From: Arcuatula senhousia
Lineage: Eukaryota > Mollusca > Bivalvia > Mytilida > Mytilidae
Direction of reading: 5' to 3'
DNA: 64,000 nucleotides
NCBI GenBank assembly: GCA_963971305.1
Contig: OZ020307.1
Coordinates: forward strand, 8,383,501 to 8,447,500
A program made the position numbers and the translations under genes. Below the pieces are notes generated by a model. It searched no databases. It had not been told where the DNA came from and saw only the letters and a program-made list of their open reading frames with translations. Each line of letters begins with the position of its first letter. The first letter of the stretch is position 1. Shown here piece after piece: positions 51,901 through 63,370 of this stretch.

Positions 51901-53801
51901 ACTTTTCAGGAAGCAAGAGCTTCTCTTTATCTGCTATAGTTTTCATTCCTTAGGCCAAAAACATGAAAAACCGTTATTTTAGGGACCGTAACCCCTATAA
52001 GGGGTCATCTGACAACTTCGATCCTATGAAGACTTTTGTGAAGCTAAATGATCGAGCTGAACATTCAAGCAAGCAATAAATTCTCGATATCTGCTATATT
52101 ATTCATTCCATAGGCCAAAAACATGAAAAAACCGTTATTTTAGGGGCCGTAACCCCTATAAGGGGTCATCTGACAACTTCAACCCTATGGAGAGTTTTGA
52201 AGAGCTAAATGAGCTGAACATTTAAGCAAGCAACAGCTTTTCTCTATCTGCAATAGTTTTAATACTATAGGGCAAAAACATGAAAAAAAAATTATTTTTC
52301 ACCTTTAAGGGGCTATAACCCCTGTAAGGGGTCATCTGACAACTTTGGCCGAATGGAGACTTTTGTAGAGCATTTGATGTTGAAGCAGTAGGGTGGCATC
52401 AGATTTCATCTATCTCTTATACTTTTTAACTTTTTGATTTACAATCCAAAAAAGTGGTCTGACCCCCCTCCCCCCGGTCTATTTTTAGCAACGGCGGCCA
52501 TGTTTTTTTTAACAATCAATAATCCCCAGTCTGGGGCAGACCAAATTTGGTTGAATCTGTGCACCCGTTTCAGAGGAGAAGAAGTTGAAGTAAAGTTAAC
52601 GACGACGACGACAGACGACGATGACGACGGACGACGACGACGACGGACCCCAAGTGATGGCAAGTGAGCCAAAAAAAGAGAGAACGTAACAATGAACAAT
52701 TAGAGAACATGAGAATGAACATTTAGAGAACATGACAATGAACAATTAGTGAACGTAACAATGAACAATTAGAGAACGTAACAATGAACGATTAGAGAAC
52801 GTAACAATGAACAATTAGAGAACATGACGATGAACAATTAGAGAACGTAACAATGAACAATTAGAGAACATGACAATGAACAATTAGAGAACATAACAAT
52901 GAACAATTAGAGAACATGACAATGAACAATTAGTGAACGTAACAATGAACAATTAGAGAACATGACAATGAACAATTAGAGAACGTAACAATGAACAATT
53001 AGAGAACATGACAATGAACAATTAGAGAACGTAACAATGAACAATTAGAGAACATGACAATGAACAATTAGAGAACATAACAATGAACAATTAGAGAACA
53101 TGACAATGTACAGTTAGAGAACGTAACAATGAACGATTAGAGAACGTAACAATGAACGATTAGAGAACATGGCAATGAACAATTAGAGAACATGACAATG
53201 AACAATTAGAGAACGTAACAATGAACAATTAGAGAACATAACAATGAACAATTAGAGAACGTAACAATGAACCATATAGATCAGACAATAAACAAATAAA
53301 ATACATTCAGATATGCAAGTCGATGATTAAGAGCAAAGAAAACTAGAATTAGAAAAAGAGAACAAATACTGAGTAGCTGCATGCAGTAAAAAATACTTTG
53401 TGTAATTCAAGCATATAAAAAAATCAGTTCAAACTCCGTGTCATATAGATTTTGTAAGAGCCCATTCGTAAAGAATGTTGTCGTGTAGAACTGCTCTCAG
53501 ACTAAAATGTTATTTGTTTCCTTTTCACTTTTTTAGGTACCCAATATCATCAACGGTCTTCAGTACCAGTAACATAATATCTAAACCATCATTTTCACTG
53601 TCTTCCATGGTAACGGTGGCCATTTTGAATAACTATGGATATGACAAAATCTTAGAGAACTCCTTTGGAGCTTCAGAAGAGCTGAAACATATGATGTTCT
53701 TACTTGTGTGTCTGTTTCCCATTATAGTAGGGACTGTACAGCTTGTAGCCTGGTCTTTCTTCACTGACAATCACAAGACTCAGGAAATTAATGTTATATA
53801 G
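48992..53801 (+). CDS. MFS transporter of TMEM180/MFSD13A type, complete, four coding exons
   Basis: Exons 48992-49855, 50421-50575, 50825-50908 and 53537-53801 (TAG stop) join in phases 0, 2 and 2 to give 455 aa. The protein is hydrophobic throughout, with about 10-12 membrane spans (for example about 8-30, 43-65, 82-97, 104-130, 153-167 and 176-194). After span 2 it has NPLLAFVQDN (59-68), the equivalent of the NDPLFGxxSD motif of vertebrate TMEM180. The C-terminal span, ending LVAWSFFTDN, also matches that family. MFSD13A is an orphan member of the major facilitator superfamily, and its substrate is not established. The ATG at 48992 is the first Met in frame after TTG-AAA-CAA-ACT, and its MTLQRKR start aligns with MTITRQG of the paralogue at 61230. 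Exon 3 is followed by a minisatellite-filled 2.6 kb intron. Confidence 0.85.
50986..51250 (+). repeat. Degenerate start of the 23 bp minisatellite in intron 3
   Basis: Irregular units such as gaaaacgtaacaatgaac, gaacgtcaaaattaac and gaacatcacaattaataa begin about 80 bases past exon 3. They continue the exon 3 frame as an open reading frame to 51107, with the codons reading N-E-E-N-V-T-like. Confidence 0.7.
51353..52676 (+). repeat. Mollusc gctcacctg-family element interrupting the minisatellite
   Basis: It starts 'gaggctcccaggagcctgaa' and has about seven tandem units of about 160 bp ('aacccctataaggggtcatc', 'cttttgtagagctaaatgag', 'gcaagcaacagcttt'). It ends in a (gac)n run at 52597-52645 and 'agtgatggcaagtgagcc'. 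The 23 bp minisatellite lies on both sides, so this element inserted into it. Confidence 0.8.
52677..53283 (+). repeat. 23 bp minisatellite, about 26 copies
   Basis: The unit is gaac(g/a)t(a/g)ac followed by aatgaacaattaga. Two main variants (gaacgtaac and gaacatgac) alternate over much of the array, suggesting a 46 bp higher-order unit. It lies in intron 3 of the TMEM180-like gene. There are no unique spacers, so this is not a CRISPR. Confidence 0.92.
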
Positions 53802-53856
53802 AACAAAATATGAGCCGCCCAATATGAAAAATGGGAACAATACTCGCAAATAGAAG

Positions 53857-55442
53857 TTTTTAAGCACGTCATTCACCTCTGTCAACTGCAAAGTTGTAGT
53901 GGCACTTCATTGTGATAAAAATTCCATAAACTGTTTTTGTTATTTTGATTTCTAACATCCGTGATGGTTAGCTCTGCTGTTGGAATTTTAATTCCTCGAG
54001 GTTAGCTCGCTGCGCCACCAACACTTATGCGTTGAAGAAAGCTATGTTGTCTATGTAAATCTCAAAATTTTCAAAATACTTAAGTTCTTCCTACCCCGAC
54101 ATAGGTTAATCTTAGTCATTATTTGGTTTCGGCTTATTTTTGTTTTACCTGTATTGATTATAGTATACCCTCTGGCAGTCTGTATTGTTTTATGTTCTTC
54201 ATATTCATATACACAGTGTATAACCGGACAGTAAGCGATCACGGAAGTTGATCACTGTCCGGTGGAAAAATCCTAGTTGTTTGTTATTTTCTCCCCAGAT
54301 TTTTGTGGTTTTTAGGCTGTATGAACAATCTACAATATCAAAAAGGAACAAAGGTGAGTTGTTTTTATACCTTGCTCATTTATGGAACTTTTTATCATTT
54401 CTTTTTGTATTCTGGACAATTTAAAATGTTAAAAAATTTCGATTGATCATCAGTGTGGGAACATTTTTTCCTTCACCACTTAGCATATATTTGGAATTAA
54501 CTCACAAACTGCAATGATTTTATTAATATTCTTATTATTATCTCAAAGGGCGATTGATAGACTCTCTACATTGACAATGATAGCTTAAGATAAATTAAAC
54601 AATTTTGTTTAAAACATCAAGTTTTGTTGTTTTGGCATAATCGTTTACTGTCCGATTTATTGGTCGTTTATTTTTTGTGGGTGTCCGATTAATTGCCTGT
54701 TTTGAATCCCCAGGGTTTGAATAAAAAAGGTTATAATTTTAAATTACATGTATTCCTCATTCCTTTATAATTTAATTTGTTATATTCTACAAGTTGCTGA
54801 TTTAAATGCTTATAAATAAGTGTTCATATTTTTTATGATAATTTATGTCGATGTGTATTTGGTTCATTTATTTCTTTTACAGAATAAATGTGAGACCTCA
54901 AAATAGTCTCTACTGTTGGATTCGAAAAAAAAAACACGCGGCAGTGTTCATCTTATAACCATCTTATAACAAAAAAAAGAAATCCTTTCAACAAGCTAAC
55001 AGTACATTTAAAACCTTGGGCCTGCTTTTTGCATGCCACTTGTGTATGACTTATTAATGCAAAAGTCACAAGAATGGAATTCCAGGGTCCCCCGCTGGTG
55101 AAGCAAAAATTATTGAACATGGCTGATATTTTAACATGACCAAGGTATTAGTGATATAAACATTTGGTATAAATTTCGTGAAAATCCGTCAACATCTGTA
55201 GGGGTGTGAGTGATTACAAGGTCTGTTTTGCTAAAAAGCAGAGTCTTTTTTAAGGTCGAAGTCCCCTAACTCCTACAAAAATTAACAAAAATGCTGATTT
55301 TCAAACTTGACCAAGGAATTAGTGATATAAACATTTGGTATGAATTTTGTGAAACAAATCTTCTTATCACATAGACATCCAGTGTACTGAGATATTTGAG
55401 TCCTTGAATTTTCACTTACTAGTATAATACGAACAACATACT
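53857..55442 (+). repeat. 1.59 kb tandem duplication, copy 1
   Basis: This is almost identical to 55445-57029; only a few single-base or homopolymer changes were seen (for example cccaggg against cccgggg near 54710/56297, and an A-run length). It starts about 55 bases past the stop of the TMEM180-like gene. It contains an extra copy of the left end of the TIR element (from 54212). Sequence at 55085-55300 has mollusc-repeat phrases ('gtatgaattttgtgaaa'). Confidence 0.92.
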
Positions 55443-55444
55443 TA

Positions 55445-57029
55445 TTTTTAAGCACGTCATTCACCTCTGTCAACTGCAAAGTTGTAGTGGCACTTCATTG
55501 TGATAAAAATTCCATAAACTGTTTTTGTTATTTTGATTTCTAACATCCGTGATGGTTAGCTCTGCTGTTGGAATTTTAATTCCTCGAGGTTAGCTCGCTG
55601 CGCCACCAACACTTATGCGTTGAAGAAAGCTATGTTGTCTATGTAAATCTCAAAATTTTCAAAATACTTAAGTTCTTCCTACCCCGACATAGGTTAATCT
55701 TAGTCATTATTTGGTTTCGGCTTATTTTTGTTTTACCTGTATTGATTATAGTATACCCTCTGGCAGTCTGTATTGTTTTATGTTCTTCATATTCATATAC
55801 ACAGTGTATAACCGGACAGTAAGCGATCACGGAAGTTGATCACTGTCCGGTGGAAAAATCCTAGTTGTTTGTTATTTTCTCCCCAGATTTTTGTGGTTTT
55901 TAGGCTGTATGAACAATCTACAATATCAAAAAGGAACAAAGGTGAGTTGTTTTTATACCTTGCTCATTTATGGAACTTTTTATCATTTCTTTTTGTATTC
56001 TGGACAATTTAAAATGTTAAAAAATTTCGATTGATCATCAGTGTGGGAACATTTTTTCCTTCACCACTTAGCATATATTTGGAATTAACTCACAAACTGC
56101 AATGATTTTATTAATATTCTTATTATTATCTCAAAGGGCGATTGATAGACTCTCTACATTGACAATGATAGCTTAAGATAAATTAAACAATTTTGTTTAA
56201 AACATCAAGTTTTGTTGTTTTGGCATAATCGTTTACTGTCCGATTTATTGGTCGTTTATTTTTTGTGGGTGTCCGATTAATTGCCTGTTTTGAATCCCCG
56301 GGGTTTGAATAAAAAAGGTTATAATTTTAAATTACATGTATTCCTCATTCCTTTATAATTTAATTTGTTATATTCTACAAGTTGCTGATTTAAATGCTTA
56401 TAAATAAGTGTTCATATTTTTTATGATAATTTATGTCGATGTGTATTTGGTTCATTTATTTCTTTTACAGAATAAATGTGAGACCTCAAAATAGTCTCTA
56501 CTGTTGGATTCGAAAAAAAAACACGCGGCAGTGTTCATCTTATAACCATCTTATAACAAAAAAAAGAAATCCTTTCAACAAGCTAACAGTACATTTAAAA
56601 CCTTGGGCCTGCTTTTTGCATGCCACTTGTGTATGACTTATTAATGCAAAAGTCACAAGAATGGAATTCCAGGGTCCCCCGCTGGTGAAGCAAAAATTAT
56701 TGAACATGGCTGATATTTTAACATGACCAAGGTATTAGTGATATAAACATTTGGTATAAATTTCGTGAAAATCCGTCAACATCTGTAGGGGTGTGAGTGA
56801 TTACAAGGTCTGTTTTGCTAAAAAGCAGAGTCTTTTTTAAGGTCGAAGTCCCCTAACTCCTACAAAAATTAACAAAAATGCTGATTTTCAAACTTGACCA
56901 AGGAATTAGTGATATAAACATTTGGTATGAATTTTGTGAAACAAATCTTCTTATCACATAGACATCCAGTGTACTGAGATATTTGAGTCCTTGAATTTTC
57001 ACTTACTAGTATAATACGAACAACATACT
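55445..57029 (+). repeat. 1.59 kb tandem duplication, copy 2
   Basis: See copy 1 at 53857. The near-identity implies a recent event, or an assembly artefact that needs read support. Confidence 0.92.
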
Positions 57030-57039
57030 CAACACAGTA

Positions 57040-57200
57040 TATAAAAGCCCCGTTAGAATGTGAAAGCAATTTAGATGAAGATCATGAACGTAATGGGGCT
57101 TTCAACTGTAGTTACATTTTTCTACGTCTGACACGCGTTTCGTCTATTCAAGACTGGTCAGGGGAGCTTTTTGGCGGGTTGTTACAGAGCTCTACCAAAA
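57040..57200. repeat. Dispersed repeat fragment with 'acgcgtttcgtcta' motif
   Basis: 'agccccgttagaatgtgaa' and 'cgtaatggggctttc' form an imperfect inverted pair, followed by 'gacacgcgtttcgtctattc' and 'aagactggtcagggg'. The latter pair resembles the conserved ends seen in some invertebrate retroelement tails. The class is not certain. Confidence 0.3.
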
Positions 57201-57296
57201 ATAAAAATTCCAAACACTACACGAAAGTAAGGAGTGTGATGGAACCATAAGACCAAAAATACCGAACTGGAATACAAATCATAACGATGAGGCAAA

Positions 57297-57514
57297 AAAT
57301 ATATATATGTCTGTTTCCTGCTACCCTACCTACCCTATTTTATCGGCCCTACCCTAAAGTTTATTTTGGCATTTTGGGACAAGCACCGTTAAAGTTGGGA
57401 TTGCTTCACCATTGACTCAATGTAAAATAATTTTGTTTTAAAAAAAAATTCTACCTACCTACCCTAATTTTCAAGAGTAGGAAGCAGGAAACAAACATAT
57501 ATTTTGTTTTGGCC
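57297..57514. mobile_element. 218 bp MITE nested in the TIR element
   Basis: 'tgtctgtttcctgctaccct' and 'acctacc' near the left end are mirrored by 'ggaagcaggaaacaaaca' and 'ctacctaccctaa' near the right end. The outer ends are AT-rich (aatatatat). No open frame. Confidence 0.5.
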
Positions 57515-57613
57515 TGATCAAACTATGTTTGGGCTAAGAAGAACTTTTGGGTTTAGACAATTTTAAACTTTAAATGCATGAAGCGGATAACTTTTAGATT
57601 TGATGTGTTCTTA

Positions 57614-57876
57614 GTGGGGGGGGGGAGGCTATGGTGAAATTTGAAATAAAAAAGGCAGGATGGATATAATCCAGAAATGAAAAGGCAGGACAGTGCTTTG
57701 AGTAAAAAAAAGCAGGATGGTATTTTTGGCTAAAAAAAATATAGTTGCTTTAAAAATAAAAAAAAAAATTGCGCGCGCTAGTGCACAAAAAAAAATTCCA
57801 GGTTCGACTAGTTCCGAAAATAAAAAGGAAGGACGAAGAAAATATCCATAGCCCCCCCCCCCCCCCCCCCCCAATA
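57614..57876. mobile_element. G-run/C-run bounded MITE-like repeat
   Basis: Bounded by a G-run followed by aggctatgg and by ccatag followed by a C18 run, an inverted pair. The inside has two or three 'aaaaggcagga' units. The apparent minus-strand open frame here is low complexity and not a gene. Confidence 0.4.
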
Positions 57877-59462
57877 AAAATCAAATGGTTGCTCCCTTAC
57901 CGTCTAACAAAAAGAAAAAAAATAAAGCAGAGTGGCATGAAAGCCGGAAATTTGGCAATGCTGTAAGTATATGCATATTTCAATGAGTAACCGCTCACCA
58001 GCAATGTTTAAATAAAGAAATTGAAAGATCGACAAACCATAAGTACATGTATTAAAAGAAAAGTACTTTAAACTATGAAACATTCGAACAGGGAAGCCAA
58101 ACCCAGCAATGTCCTAGGCTCTTACGATATCAAACGATAGCATACGTTAGTCTACTCCATTCCAACACAATTAAAGCTGTATATGTCGTTAATAGCGAAA
58201 CACCCACACCATTTGACTTGTCCTTGAATTTATGTAAAGTTCCTGTTTAGGCCGTAAACACTAGGTTTTATTTGAATGCCTTCATATCTCATGAATTAAA
58301 AGACTTAGACAGATGGATATTGCTATGCCCATGTTAATCAATTCTTGACTCAATGTGAATACCTCTTAGATTTTAGCCAAATACTAGTACATATTTACAT
58401 GAAGCAGTACACTTGAAGTGGTGTGGCCACCTGAAGTTCATCTGATTTGAGCAATTTTTAATGTTTCATTCTGTAGTAACATTGTGTCGATGATAACTAT
58501 TTGTACGAAAATGAAGCATACACATGTATATAAAACATTAGAACAGTATATCAACTCTAGATACATATCTTCATTTGCAAAGTTTGAAAAGTCAGCTAGA
58601 TTTAAAAAGAATGGCCAACTTTCCATATCTGGAATTTTACCTACAGGTATAATGTTTTTTCCAATTAATTTATACCAATTCAAAGCTAAGATGAATGATC
58701 ACATGTTTATATTCAATTTCGATAACTTTCGGATTGTTTTCCAACTTAAGAGAAATTACAAAAATAGTTCTTTTTTTAGTAAATCTTAATCCTCAATATA
58801 CATACATGTATGTAGCAATGGATTCTAATTGCAATACTTTGTTTGGATAAGCTATTACCTTTTATATTTGTACCAGTTTTTTAAAATCATTTTGTTCTAG
58901 CTGTATAATTGCTGTGAAGGATATTTGTATTCTTATTGCAACATTCAACCAAACAATTAATCGGACAGATAGATATAACTTTCTAACAATTAATGATTGC
59001 GTACAGTGGCAATTAGTCGGACAGAGTCGGAGTGAACAGTGCTCTTACAAATCTGATTATTATAAACAATCAAAACCATTTTCATCAAATAATTTGACAC
59101 CAAAGGATTTCCTATTTAAACAGCTTTAACTGGAGATGCAATGCACCATTTCTATGTAAGTGGTTCACTAATAATCTGTGTTTCTTTCGCCGCAATGGGT
59201 TTCTATTGTCAAAAATACCAATGATTAAACCATTTTTTTTCGAAAATTTATATCATCCACACTATATATTGATAACTTGAATAGTGATAAATAACAATGT
59301 TAACAAATTGTACGTTTCAATTTTTCTTAAAATTTAGTTTCGGTAGAATAAGGGCTCAAATTCATGGCAAAATAATACATATTTATCAAATCAACTAGGA
59401 TTATACCACCGGACAGTGATCAACTTCCGTGATCGCTTACTGTCCGGTTATACACTGTGATA

Positions 59463-61229
59463 TAGTGTTTGGGATTTTCAATCTTTTTGGAAAAGCACCT
59501 CTGATGGGCCTTGAGAGGCCGTAAATTACATGTAGGCATGTAGCAACTGCCTCCTAATGCAAACTGGCAAAAAATGACCTAAAATAAAATGAAACGAGAA
59601 AAACTGTGACCAGCAGCTCAAAAATAAAAAAAAACAACCTCAAATATAAATCAGAAGAAATTTCAAATGGGAGATGCACATCTATACATTATGATACAAA
59701 GATTGTTTGAAAGTTTTATGAAAATTCATTAAAAAATATTTACCTTCTGGGGGCCTCCCAGCTCCAGGACCCCGAATTCTAGTACTGTCTCCTCTTTCAT
59801 CAGAGGTAATTTACGGCCCTGATTGCCGTTTCTTTAATGTTGGCTTATTCCACATCTCTTTATCGTCTACATGTGAATTTAGTTTCGTTATAAAAATATT
59901 GGTTTTCGGCGTTCTAGTAATATGAATTATTCTAAAGCCGTTTTAACCAATAGTGATGATTTTTGCACTCAGTCTTAATGAATAATTTTTTTTATAGATT
60001 CTATATTTTGATATGTCCATAATATATATGAATGTCTAGTATATAATCAAACAATGTTACTGTAATTTCAACCCTGAAATTAAAAATCATCTGACAGACC
60101 TAATATATAGAGAAGAATGGGTGCGCTTGTTAACAAACTCCCAAAATCTCAAATGAGTATATAGATAATTATAGGAAATACCGGTCTGTAGAGGACTAAT
60201 CCTAAATGATCACCATCAGCATGACTGATGTCCTTAATAGAGAAGAACGCGTGTTATTAATGAATATTAAGAATATACATTACTTCAAATGAGTATTGAA
60301 GTCAAACTGTCGTTACTCGTTGTATTTGAGGGTTGTTTTTTTTTACCAAAAAATGTCCATCGACAACACGACGGGTGTATTAAAAGTTGGAAGAATTACT
60401 TACCATTCCAGACTACTATTTTTTAGTATCTAAGTTATCCTTGTTATATTCAAGATTTTGTTTTTGGCTTTGTTCATTGATTTTTGTAAAAACATTTTTT
60501 TCAGGTTTGAATGAGTATTTTAAGCTTTTGAAATTAATTGACTTTCCCCTTTGTAATTCAATTTTCCTTATAAAATTCTGGGGTTGATGCGCTACTCGTT
60601 CGTTACAATGACGCTCTGTGCGCTCTGAACACGTTTTAAACACGTTGAATAGGTTTCTTGGCCGTTAGACTGACGCTAGACGTGCGGTAGACTATCGTTA
60701 GACAGACGTCACACATTATTTCCACCAAAAGGAGGGGGTGGCAGGCCCCCCCCAGCCCCCCCCCCCCCCCCCTGGACCCGCCTATGCGAAATCGTTTTAT
60801 GGAACCGACCTGTTAGGTTTAATAAGTATAAGTATAAGTATTTTATTCCAATCAAAGGGCCCTCAATGGGACAAAATGACAATACAATATAATAATATAT
60901 ATGTGAAGGTCGAACCAGGAGTTCAAATCACATTTATTTTAACCCCAAATTTATATTATATTCATACACGGATGTCATGACATTATTAACCACCAATATT
61001 TAATGAGCCCGGGTTAATGGGTCATTTATTGCGTTCATATTTATATTAATTTTATTTTTCTTTGACTGTATTTGTACTACTTTATCAGTTAATTTAATAT
61101 CGACCGCTGTGTATTCCGGTTTACATTCTATTTATAGAAATCCATTATAAACAACAACACGTTGGTGCGGCTTTTGTAATTTTAAGCAGCTATGTGCGAG
61201 CCTTAAGTAGACGAAATAATTGTGATAAA
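59463..61229. other. Intergenic region and 5' flank of the second transporter
   Basis: No gene is recognised. A direct repeat of about 130 bp, much diverged, covers 60110-60165 and 60237-60300 ('agagaagaa', 'caaatgagtat'). A C-rich run lies at 60745-60775. The promoter of the gene at 61230 should be at the right end. Confidence 0.4.
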
Positions 61230-62093
61230 ATGACCATAACTCGGCAAGGAATTCTAGCGTATTGCTGTGCTTCTGTTGGGTTCCAAATCGTGAGTTCTGC
61301 ATTCGGCTTTTACTACGTCAAAGTCTTTCTGAACCTGTATCATATAGAGGAGAAATGGTTTCAGCTGTCACAGATATTGTACCTGGTATGGAATGCCATC
61401 AACGATCCTCTGTTTGCCTATGTCCAAGACAACATGACCGGATTCAGCTTCACCAAGACAAGACGTGAAAGCCTTTTATATAGTGGACCTTTGTTTGCCA
61501 TTTCATTCTTGTTGCCATGGTTTCAGTGGGGAGATGGTCCCTGGATTGTAGGGTTACATTTGATAGTAACCCTGTTTCTGTGGGATACTATGTACACGTT
61601 TGCAGGTCTGGCTATGTGTGCTCTGTTCACAGAACTTTCACAAGAACAGACGGACAGAATATATCTGACAAGGTATGCACAAGTAGCTAGTATTATAGGC
61701 AGTCCTAACATAATGTTACTGGAGTTCACATCCGATAGCTTGAACAACTTCAGAGCATTCCAGATCACAGCCATCTTTCTAGCTATATGCTCTATTTTAT
61801 TGTTCAGATACACAGGTCTCAATGCTCATACCAAATATGATCTGGCAAAGACTAAAACAAATGGAGATAAGGAGCACACCGAGGAACACAGTGAAAGCTA
61901 CTGCAAGCAAACCTGTCAGCTTCTAGTTGATAGAGACTTTGTAACTTTTGTAACAATCAATTTCTGTCAGATATTCCACAAGGCTTTTTTAGAGAGCTTC
62001 ATGGTAATAGTCTGTGACCAGCTGATCTCTGATGAAGTCATCCCTCATAATACCAGGAAGATATTCTACGGCAGCATAGATATTATATCTAAC
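61230..62093 (+). CDS. MFS transporter of TMEM180/MFSD13A type, second paralogue, first coding exon only
   Basis: This exon encodes 288 codons and ends at AAC|gtaagt, exactly the length and phase of exon 1 in the paralogue at 48992. Clear shared stretches are FYYVK, AFVQDN (here NDPLFAYVQDN), TRRES, LLYSGPLFA, SFLLPWF, LTRYAQ, LLEFTS and a terminal FYGSI. NDPLFAYVQD is closer to the vertebrate TMEM180 motif than the first copy. The ATG at 61230 aligns with that of copy 1; an upstream in-frame GTG is not used. No exon 2 was found up to 64000, where the first copy needed only a 565 bp intron, so the rest is past the right edge or lost. Substrate unknown. Confidence 0.82.
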
Positions 62094-62565
62094 GTAAGTT
62101 TTACAAATAACCTTAAACTTTCGTCTTCATCTTCCAGATTTTAGCTCCAATAGGGCATCCGAATATCAAAAGCCCGAAAAGGCTAAGACAAAAGCAGTAA
62201 ATACGAACGAGAATAGGACAAAGAAACAGACAACACAAAAACAAACCAAAATCAACAAAACTACGGAATAGCAATCAACAATGCGAACTCAAGTCGTAGC
62301 TAGAGTGAATTTAAATGTTCTGGAAGAGTATTTTACAGTTCCTGTTTGCTATAGCATATCCGTCACGCTGCTAATGAATTCAGCATGTAAAATCCGGTAA
62401 AGAAGGACAAAACAAAGCCCTTTATGACAAACCGATATCTGCACTCATCTGATGAGATATAAACCCCATATTTCATGTATTTGTCTATGATTGCATTATG
62501 TCTTCCATAAAATTTCTTCAGTGAACGCTACACATATGTAAGTTTAGACATGTAACTTTTTCATG

Positions 62566-63045
62566 TTAAAATTGTCATTTGGGCCCAAGGTGCGGGACTT
62601 TTGTCTATGAGTGCACGGTGTCTACCGTAAAATTTCTTGAGTGAAGACAGCAACCGTGGAGCAACATAACCCTGTGTCAGCAATTTCTGTGTCAAACGTG
62701 ACGCTCTGTCAAGGAAATCGATGTAATTCCCACAAGCTCTGGAGAAACGAACCAACTGTGAAACGATCATACGAAGACTCCATAAGCAAGGGAAAGTTAA
62801 CGATTGGAAAGTGAAAGTCATCACTTTTTTCATAGAGCTTTTTGAAAGTCTTCCTTGAGAGTCAATTTCGAGATGTAGATCTAAATATGAAGCAGACTTC
62901 CTAGAATCCGTTGTGTCCTTTATCTCAAGCTCCTGGGGATATATGAGATGGAGAAAGTCACCAAATCGAGAATTGTTTAGTGAAAGGACATCATCAATAC
63001 CCCGGTATAACGGAACGTGAGGTTAAAAGAGAGATCTAGTCTACG
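62566..63045 (-). pseudogene. Broken reverse-transcriptase C-terminal fragment of a retroelement
   Basis: On the minus strand, 63040-62840 encodes a GIDDVLSLNN box (reverse-transcriptase motif with the two catalytic aspartates), then FLHLIYPQELEIKDTT and SYLDLHLEID. A frame change near 62840 leads into a piece related to DDFHFPIVNF. A second change leads into QLVRFSRACGNYIDFLDRA and SSLKKFYGRH down to about 62575. I recognise this order as the end of a reverse-transcriptase protein widespread in animal genomes. Two frame changes and missing residues show it is dead. It would lie in intron 1 of the transporter at 61230. Confidence 0.65.
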
Positions 63046-63129
63046 ATCTGTTTTGTCTAGAAGAGATTATAAGAAGTCTGCTTCATATGAATGTAGAAAC
63101 AAATCAGCAAGCAAAGGTGCACAATTAGC

Positions 63130-63360
63130 TACCCATTGGAATCCCTATTGAGGATTGCAGAATACGTTTTCAGCAACACGACATAGAACTGCTGTAGCAG
63201 CATATGTTTTCAGCAACATGACTTTGAAAATTACCTCATACGTTTTCACTGTGAGAATTGCTGCAAACGTTTTCAACAACATGACTTGGAATTGCTACAT
63301 AGGTTTAAAAATGATTTAGAAGTACCGCATACGTTTTTTAAAACTCGACATAATAGAATT
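63130..63360 (+). repeat. Degenerate short tandem repeat
   Basis: Four or five loose copies of '(g)catacgttttcagcaacatgac' followed by 'ttggaattgc', about 50-60 bp apart. Degenerate, non-coding. Confidence 0.45.
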
Positions 63361-63370
63361 GGTGCAATTG

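Larger units (their letters stand above)
55800..59459. mobile_element. 3.66 kb terminal-inverted-repeat element, ata target duplication
   Basis: The left end CACAGTGTATAACCGGACAG is repeated inverted at 59459. The ends are identical for 54 bases and then match 12 of the next 14. Flanks are ata at 55797-55799 and 59460-59462. Within each end, ACCGGACAGT pairs with ACTGTCCGGT and GATCA with TGATC, so each terminus is itself a hairpin. Subterminal gtccgattaattg at about 56270 has its complement at about 58954-58966, and another related site lies near 59010. CAC ends, 3 bp target duplication and subterminal repeats resemble the CACTA/EnSpm (CMC) group. This is an inference, as no transposase is recognisable. 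Internal frames at 58484-58789 and 58914-59129 match nothing I know. Confidence 0.65.

Noticed and set aside
52434..52699. Open frames with D/R/V runs on both strands
   Set aside because: They come from the (gac)n tract at the end of a mollusc repeat. The same applies to the (gtc)n tract at 63430-63476.
52677..53283. CRISPR-like regular repeat (23 bp units)
   Set aside because: The units are contiguous with no unique spacers, and the setting is an intron of an animal gene. It is a minisatellite.
57629..57874. Glycine-start, phenylalanine-rich open frame on the minus strand
   Set aside because: It is produced by a poly-C run and poly-A-rich MITE sequence, low complexity.
58484..59129. Two open frames inside the 3.66 kb TIR element as a transposase
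   Set aside because: Neither shows a DDE, zinc-finger or other transposase motif, and they overlap subterminal repeats. Left unassigned.
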